Origin: Mycoemilia scoparia
Lineage: Eukaryota; Kickxellomycota; Kickxellomycetes; Kickxellales; Kickxellaceae
Reading direction: 5' to 3'
Length of the DNA stretch: 11,528 nt
Assembly (NCBI GenBank): GCA_027575805.1
Contig: JANBPU010000434.1
Location: 1 to 11,528, forward strand
Part shown: piece by piece, positions 8,288-11,528 of the stretch
Position numbering within the stretch: position 1 is the first letter of the stretch
Layout of the letters: each line of letters begins with the position of its first letter
Translations under genes and position numbers: made by a program
The notes under the pieces: model-generated
Seen by the model: the letters and a program-made list of their open reading frames with translations, nothing else
Database searches by the model: none
What the model was told of the DNA's origin: nothing

Positions 8288-9749
8288 AAAATTGACTCTT
8301 TGACGTCATCTTATAAAAAATATTAATAATCTTTCTGGCTACATTTGTTGGGTTTAGCTAGTATTCTAACTCTGGAACATTATATTCTAGTTTATTCTAT
8401 AATACTAATTAGCGTTGATTAATTTTGATGTTTCCAACCCTACTTGGATACATACTTTGGCTGGTGAGGTTAATCCTTATCTCGTATAATTCTCACACAA
8501 AAACCTCCTGGCCTTACTTTACCACGTACACGGGTCCTTGTGGTGCTCCTCAATCTTAGCAGAAGTATAGTCTTTCGGCTCTTAGTACTGTAGAAATTAC
8601 AGGATTTTGAGGAAATCATTTTGCTAATCTTACAATTTGTGCTAGCGTGGGTGTCATAGTTTGTGATCAGTATTTCTAAAAATAGCCATGAGGCCTGATT
8701 TATATTCTTTGATGTATGGACTGTTGTGGCTACCTTGGAGGTGGCGGAATTTATTATGCAGGACTCTCCATGCATCGGCTTAAAGCATTCTTGGCAAGTA
8801 ATACACGTTTGCTGGTTCCGCATTATAAATGATTCCGTCATAGCCTTGGCAAACAGTTCAAGGTTTTATAAGTGCTGCTTCTATGAAGTCCTTATTGAAG
8901 ACTTAGTCATGGTGAACCCTGACGACCTTAACCAAAACATTTTCTGTCGAGGATGAGGACCTTGGGCAAAATAAATGGCTATAACCCCTTATGCCTTGGG
9001 AATGCTTGGTTGAATCTTGCCCAAAAGCGGCCCCATGGTTATGGATCAACTGAAAAGGAAGTTTCGAATCAGCTGTTCCATTCAGCAATTTATCGATGTT
9101 GTGGTGTGAACCCTGATACACTGCGATAAGGAGCCTCGAAGAAGAATGGGTCCTAGCTTATTCCCATAAACACGATCTTGAAAAGGACTGTGATTGAGAT
9201 TTCTCATACGGGTAGATGGACACATATAGTGAGACAAGGCTATAGCTCGCTCACAATTTGTTTACAAGGATCGAATGTGGGCGTCAACAGATTTGCTCTT
9301 GTCGGCATATGGAGGACCTGGCAAAAACTTGTTCCAATCTTACAATTCAAAGTCGCAGCAGCTTTACATAAAGTGATGTAACTGCTCTGGGCTGATATGG
9401 GCTTGGAGTCTATATCCACACATACATTACTCGGGGTTTTGCCCAACACCTTTGTGTCTTCAGTTGGCATCGCTTGATATACCTGTAACCTGATTTCAAA
9501 TGGCCAAAGAACCGAGCCGAGGTCATCTCGTTGATACTATCTCATTGTTTTTTAGTAAGAGCACCCTTGCAATTGACTGTAGGGGCTCTTGTCCAGAGTG
9601 CAATGTGCCCAGAGACACCTGGCCTGCTGAGGAGTATGAGGAGTTGACTACTCTCCATAAGCCTGCGCTTTTTGACGGGATGGAATAGTTCCGGCATTTC
9701 CTCACTTCATGATATGGATTCAAGGAGCGGTAGGCGTGACATGGAATGG

Positions 9750-9757
9750 TATAAATA
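9750..9757 (+). promoter_or_regulatory. TATA box of the secreted repeat-protein gene
   Basis: TATAAATA lies 130 bases before the start codon. Transcription would begin near 9780, in a pyrimidine-rich stretch. From about 9767 to the start codon there is no ATG, so the annotated start is the first on the predicted transcript. The leader would be about 105 bases. Confidence 0.6.
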
Positions 9758-9887
9758 TGGCTCCATGTCTCGCTCCCTTGTTTAACTTTAACCAGCAGCT
9801 CTACTTTATTCTCTGGCTTTATATCAACTCTCACATTATCCACCTTTGTATTACGCAAGATTCTATTGTAAGACCAAGACCTAAATA

Positions 9888-10430
9888 ATGAAATTCTCCA
9901 TCTTCTCTGCCGCTACCGTTGCCATTTTGGCTGCAAGCCTCGCCACCGGATCTCCAATCAGGAAGTGCAAGCCACTGCCACCTCAGCCAGGATACTCCAG
10001 CGTCCCAGCTCCAGGTTACTCAAGTGTTCCTGCTCCAGGATATTCAAGTGTTCCTGCTCCAGGATATTCGAGCGTCCCAGCTCCAGGTTACTCGAGTGTT
10101 CCTGCTCCATCTGAATATTCAAGCGTTCCTGCTCCAGGTTACTCGAGTGTTCCTGCTCCAGAATACTCAAGCGTCCCAGCTCCAGGTTACTCGAGTGTTC
10201 CTGCTCCAGAATACTCAAGCGTCCCAGCTCCAGGTTACTCGAGTGTTCCTGCTCCAGAATACTCTAGTGTTCCTGCTCCAGGATATTCAAGCGTTCCTGC
10301 TCCAGAATACTCAAGCATTCCAGCTCCAGGTTACTCTAGCGTTCCAGCCAAACCAGAATATTCTGTTGACCCAACCTTGCCTGAAATCCCCTCCTACCCT
10401 CCCATCCCTGCTCCACCCCTTCCCAACTAA
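9888..10430 (+). CDS. Secreted Pro/Tyr/Ser-rich tandem-repeat protein, 180 aa
   Basis: The N-terminus is a classic signal peptide: MKFS, a hydrophobic core to about residue 18, and a likely cut after the A-T-G at 19-21. The mature chain starts SPIRKC and then carries 15 copies of an octapeptide, consensus [G/E]YSSVPAP, at residues 35-154. One copy has an extra Ser (unit 5) and one has Ile for Val (unit 14). G and E alternate at the first position from unit 6 on. A proline-rich tail follows (155-180) with no hydrophobic end, so no GPI anchor is visible and a soluble or wall-associated extracellular protein is likely. There is one Cys (C27). Regular Tyr and Pro spacing recalls structural wall, glue or elastomeric proteins; this is analogy, not homology. 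The start has A at -3 and is the first ATG after the TATA box. No catalytic domain is present and the true function is unknown. Confidence 0.88.
   Translation: MKFSIFSAATVAILAASLATGSPIRKCKPLPPQPGYSSVPAPGYSSVPAPGYSSVPAPGYSSVPAPGYSSVPAPSEYSSVPAPGYSSVPAPEYSSVPAPGYSSVPAPEYSSVPAPGYSSVPAPEYSSVPAPGYSSVPAPEYSSIPAPGYSSVPAKPEYSVDPTLPEIPSYPPIPAPPLPN
9990..10349 (+). repeat. 24-bp tandem repeat array coding for the octapeptides
   Basis: About fifteen in-frame units of 24 bases (one of 27) encode [G/E]YSSVPAP. Units differ mainly at synonymous sites, for example AGC GTC CCA against AGT GTT CCT, which defines unit subtypes. Two perfect 48-base copies (10140-10187 and 10188-10235), followed by a further identical half unit (10236-10259), show a recent higher-order duplication. 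Copy number should be prone to change by slippage or unequal exchange. Confidence 0.93.
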
Positions 10431-10525
10431 ACAAATGGGCCTGTATAGCAGCGATAAAAAGGTATAACAGAATTTTATAAATAGTAGGTTTTGCTGCATG
10501 CAATGTTTCGCACCTAATCTTAGTA

Positions 10526-10531
10526 AATAAA
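10526..10531 (+). terminator. Candidate poly(A) signal AATAAA of the repeat-protein gene
   Basis: A perfect AATAAA lies 95 bases after the stop codon, in AT-rich DNA followed by TGTA and TTTGTAA motifs. The spacing fits a short fungal 3' UTR. Confidence 0.5.
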
Positions 10532-11241
10532 ATTTGTATAACATATTTGTAATAATTGGCATGTTTTTAAGTTTGTGTTACTTTGGGCAGTGTAGTGTTA
10601 TTTCCTATTGAGTGATAACATTGGTGATCAGGATTTTTAGAAATGGTTTCTATAGTAGTTAGTCTAAAAGACCTTGAGTTCTACATTTATAAATAGGAGC
10701 AAATTTAAGCCGAATAGCCGGCATTATCTTTTGTGAATTTATGCCTTCATCATATTATTTCGAGACTACATTACATTCTAGAAACAATCAGGCTAGAAAA
10801 TTAAGATAATTGCAGAGTTACACGCAGTGTCATTTTTTCTGCAAAGGCTCTGCATACAGGAACATCTCGTTTATCCACGACAGAATTCAAAGGCACCCTT
10901 ACATTTACTACCACACAAAATTAGGATAAAATCATTTTTAAAATCTAAAAATGTGTTTTGTCATTTTGCAATTATACTTTTATCAGAATTTTGTTTTCCT
11001 AAGCATCTTTATTATCCTATGCTTATAGTGCTAGGCCATAGCCAACATGGTCAATCATGACTTGATCATGATGATTCTGAATCACCCAGAAACATTCCTA
11101 ATGGCTCTAAGTTTTTTATAAGAGATTTTTAAAAAACTGCTTTCCTAGCAGCCAGTGTTCATTCTTAACTACCCCGGAATATCACAACTAAGTGCATGAT
11201 ACACGTACCCAGAAAATAGAGAGGAAAGCCCAAGAAGGATT
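10532..11241. other. AT-rich intergenic DNA, nothing recognised
   Basis: The only ORF of note (10827-11060, plus) begins at GTG, is compositionally unremarkable and matches no family I know. Small AT-rich inverted repeats occur (for example 11110-11117 with 11131-11138, and 11054-11060 with 11066-11072), but they are of a size expected by chance. Confidence 0.45.
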
Positions 11242-11508
11242 GATCCTTTAGGCTATCAAGAATAGCGCATACAACTAGGTCCAAGTGATGGTAAGGTTAT
11301 GTTAGTTGTAAATTGGCTATATGGGTGATTATTTTTGAAGGGTGAAAGTTCACTAGTAAACCTGGACACCCATTTGGCTACGATTCCCCTATAATCACTG
11401 GTCCCAAAAATTCACCCTTCAAAAATTATGATCCATATGGGCAATAATTTGCTGAATTTGGGTTGGTATTTGTGAGTTCAATATTCTTGACAGCCAATTT
11501 AGTGGATC
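11242..11508. repeat. Large imperfect inverted repeat, likely DNA-transposon ends
   Basis: Two arms of about 115 bases face each other across about 39 bases. Colinear matches are: ACTAGT (11352-11357) with ACTGGT (11397-11402); a perfect 16-base pairing of 11331-11346 with 11411-11426; CCATAT-centred blocks at about 11315-11327 and 11430-11442; 13 of 14 bases between 11251-11264 and 11482-11495; and GATCC (11242) with GGATC (11504). The right arm starts CACTGGTCCCAAAAATTCAC, which resembles the terminal repeats of Tc1/mariner-type elements as I remember them. A foldback or MITE-like element, or two element ends lying head to head, would both explain it. No transposase is present in the window; one could lie beyond the right edge. 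Confidence 0.5.
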
Positions 11509-11528
11509 GCTCTGACTGCGATAAAGAA

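Larger units (their letters stand above)
7604..9749. other. 3' flank of the transporter gene and undefined intergenic DNA
   Basis: The first 250 bases hold the likely 3' UTR, with TA-rich tracts and an AATAAA. Further on are a perfect palindrome (7937-7953) and a hairpin (8258-8287). Between 8470 and 9690 there are short ORFs on both strands (minus 8470-8841 with a Cys-x2-Cys-x2-Cys cluster, minus 9240-9470, plus 9500-9688). None has a recognisable domain, and opposing frames are open at the same places, so I do not call them genes. The 10-mer GTGAACCCTG occurs at 8154, 8912 and 9106. No tRNA, rRNA or transposon gene was seen. Confidence 0.45.

Noticed and set aside
8470..8841. Minus-strand 123-codon ORF with a C-x2-C-x2-C cluster
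   Set aside because: The cysteine spacing does not complete a zinc-finger pattern I can name. The plus strand is open over part of the same stretch (8699-8956), and no family is recognised. It is kept only as a note in the intergenic entry.
9045..9080. TTTCGAATC as a tRNA B box
   Set aside because: The flanks do not form a T-arm stem and no A box or acceptor stem lies at the right distance.
9240..9470. 76-codon minus-strand ORF with ATG
   Set aside because: The protein reads plausibly, but the opposite strand (9178-9381) is also open, there are stops shortly after in all continuations, and no family is recognised.
9500..9688. 62-codon plus-strand ORF beginning with ATG, containing CPEC
   Set aside because: It is short, has no upstream promoter signal, no recognisable domain, and ends just before the TATA box of the next gene. 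Chance cannot be excluded.
9990..10349. Repeat array as a CRISPR-like array
   Set aside because: The units are directly adjacent with no spacers, in frame inside a coding sequence, and the setting is eukaryotic.
9919..10467. 182-codon ORF in another plus frame over the repeat gene
   Set aside because: The repeat units are multiples of three with no stop in this frame, so the array opens more than one frame. Only the 9888 frame has a signal peptide and a well-placed first ATG. The minus-strand ORF at 9958-10218 is rejected for the same reason.
11221..11231. GAGGAAAGCC as an RNase P RNA core motif
   Set aside because: Only a short similarity to the conserved GGAAAGUCC element. No partner conserved region or P4 pairing is seen nearby.

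Overview
The window looks like nuclear DNA of a fungus. Evidence: coding regions with clearly higher GC sit in long AT-rich intergenic DNA. Start codons have A at -3 and no Shine-Dalgarno sequence. TATA boxes and AATAAA-type 3' signals lie at plausible spacings. One gene encodes an ABCG half-transporter and another a small secreted Pro/Tyr/Ser-repeat protein. Single-exon genes with C-rich codon use, CA/CT-rich leaders and this kind of secreted repeat protein suggest an early-diverging, intron-poor lineage such as Kickxellomycotina or Mortierellomycotina. That placement is a low-confidence inference.

Layout. 1-4832: AT-rich DNA with no gene I can recognise. It holds several short ORFs on both strands, a stop-interrupted but frame-consistent stretch (2468-3226), and a paired-CCAAT plus TATA cluster (1635-1661). 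4833-5395: promoter and leader of the transporter gene, with several TATA-like boxes and no ATG at all before the start codon. 5396-7603 (+): complete 735-aa ABCG half-transporter in one exon, with an unusual polar C-terminal tail. 7604-9749: 3' flank with a poly(A)-signal candidate, a TA microsatellite and two inverted repeats, then undefined DNA. 9750-10531: compact second gene with TATA box, leader, a 180-aa secreted protein with 15 octapeptide-type repeats (9888-10430), and AATAAA. 10532-11241: undefined AT-rich DNA. About 11242-11508: a large imperfect inverted repeat whose arms resemble DNA-transposon ends and which runs to near the window edge.

The two genes are on the same strand but about 2.3 kb apart, each with its own promoter and 3' signals. 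Nothing in the sequence shows that they work together: one is a membrane exporter or flippase-type protein, the other an extracellular structural-type protein. I did not find a convincing new multi-gene system. The most interesting items are the fast-evolving repeat protein, the ATG-purged leader and the terminal inverted repeat.
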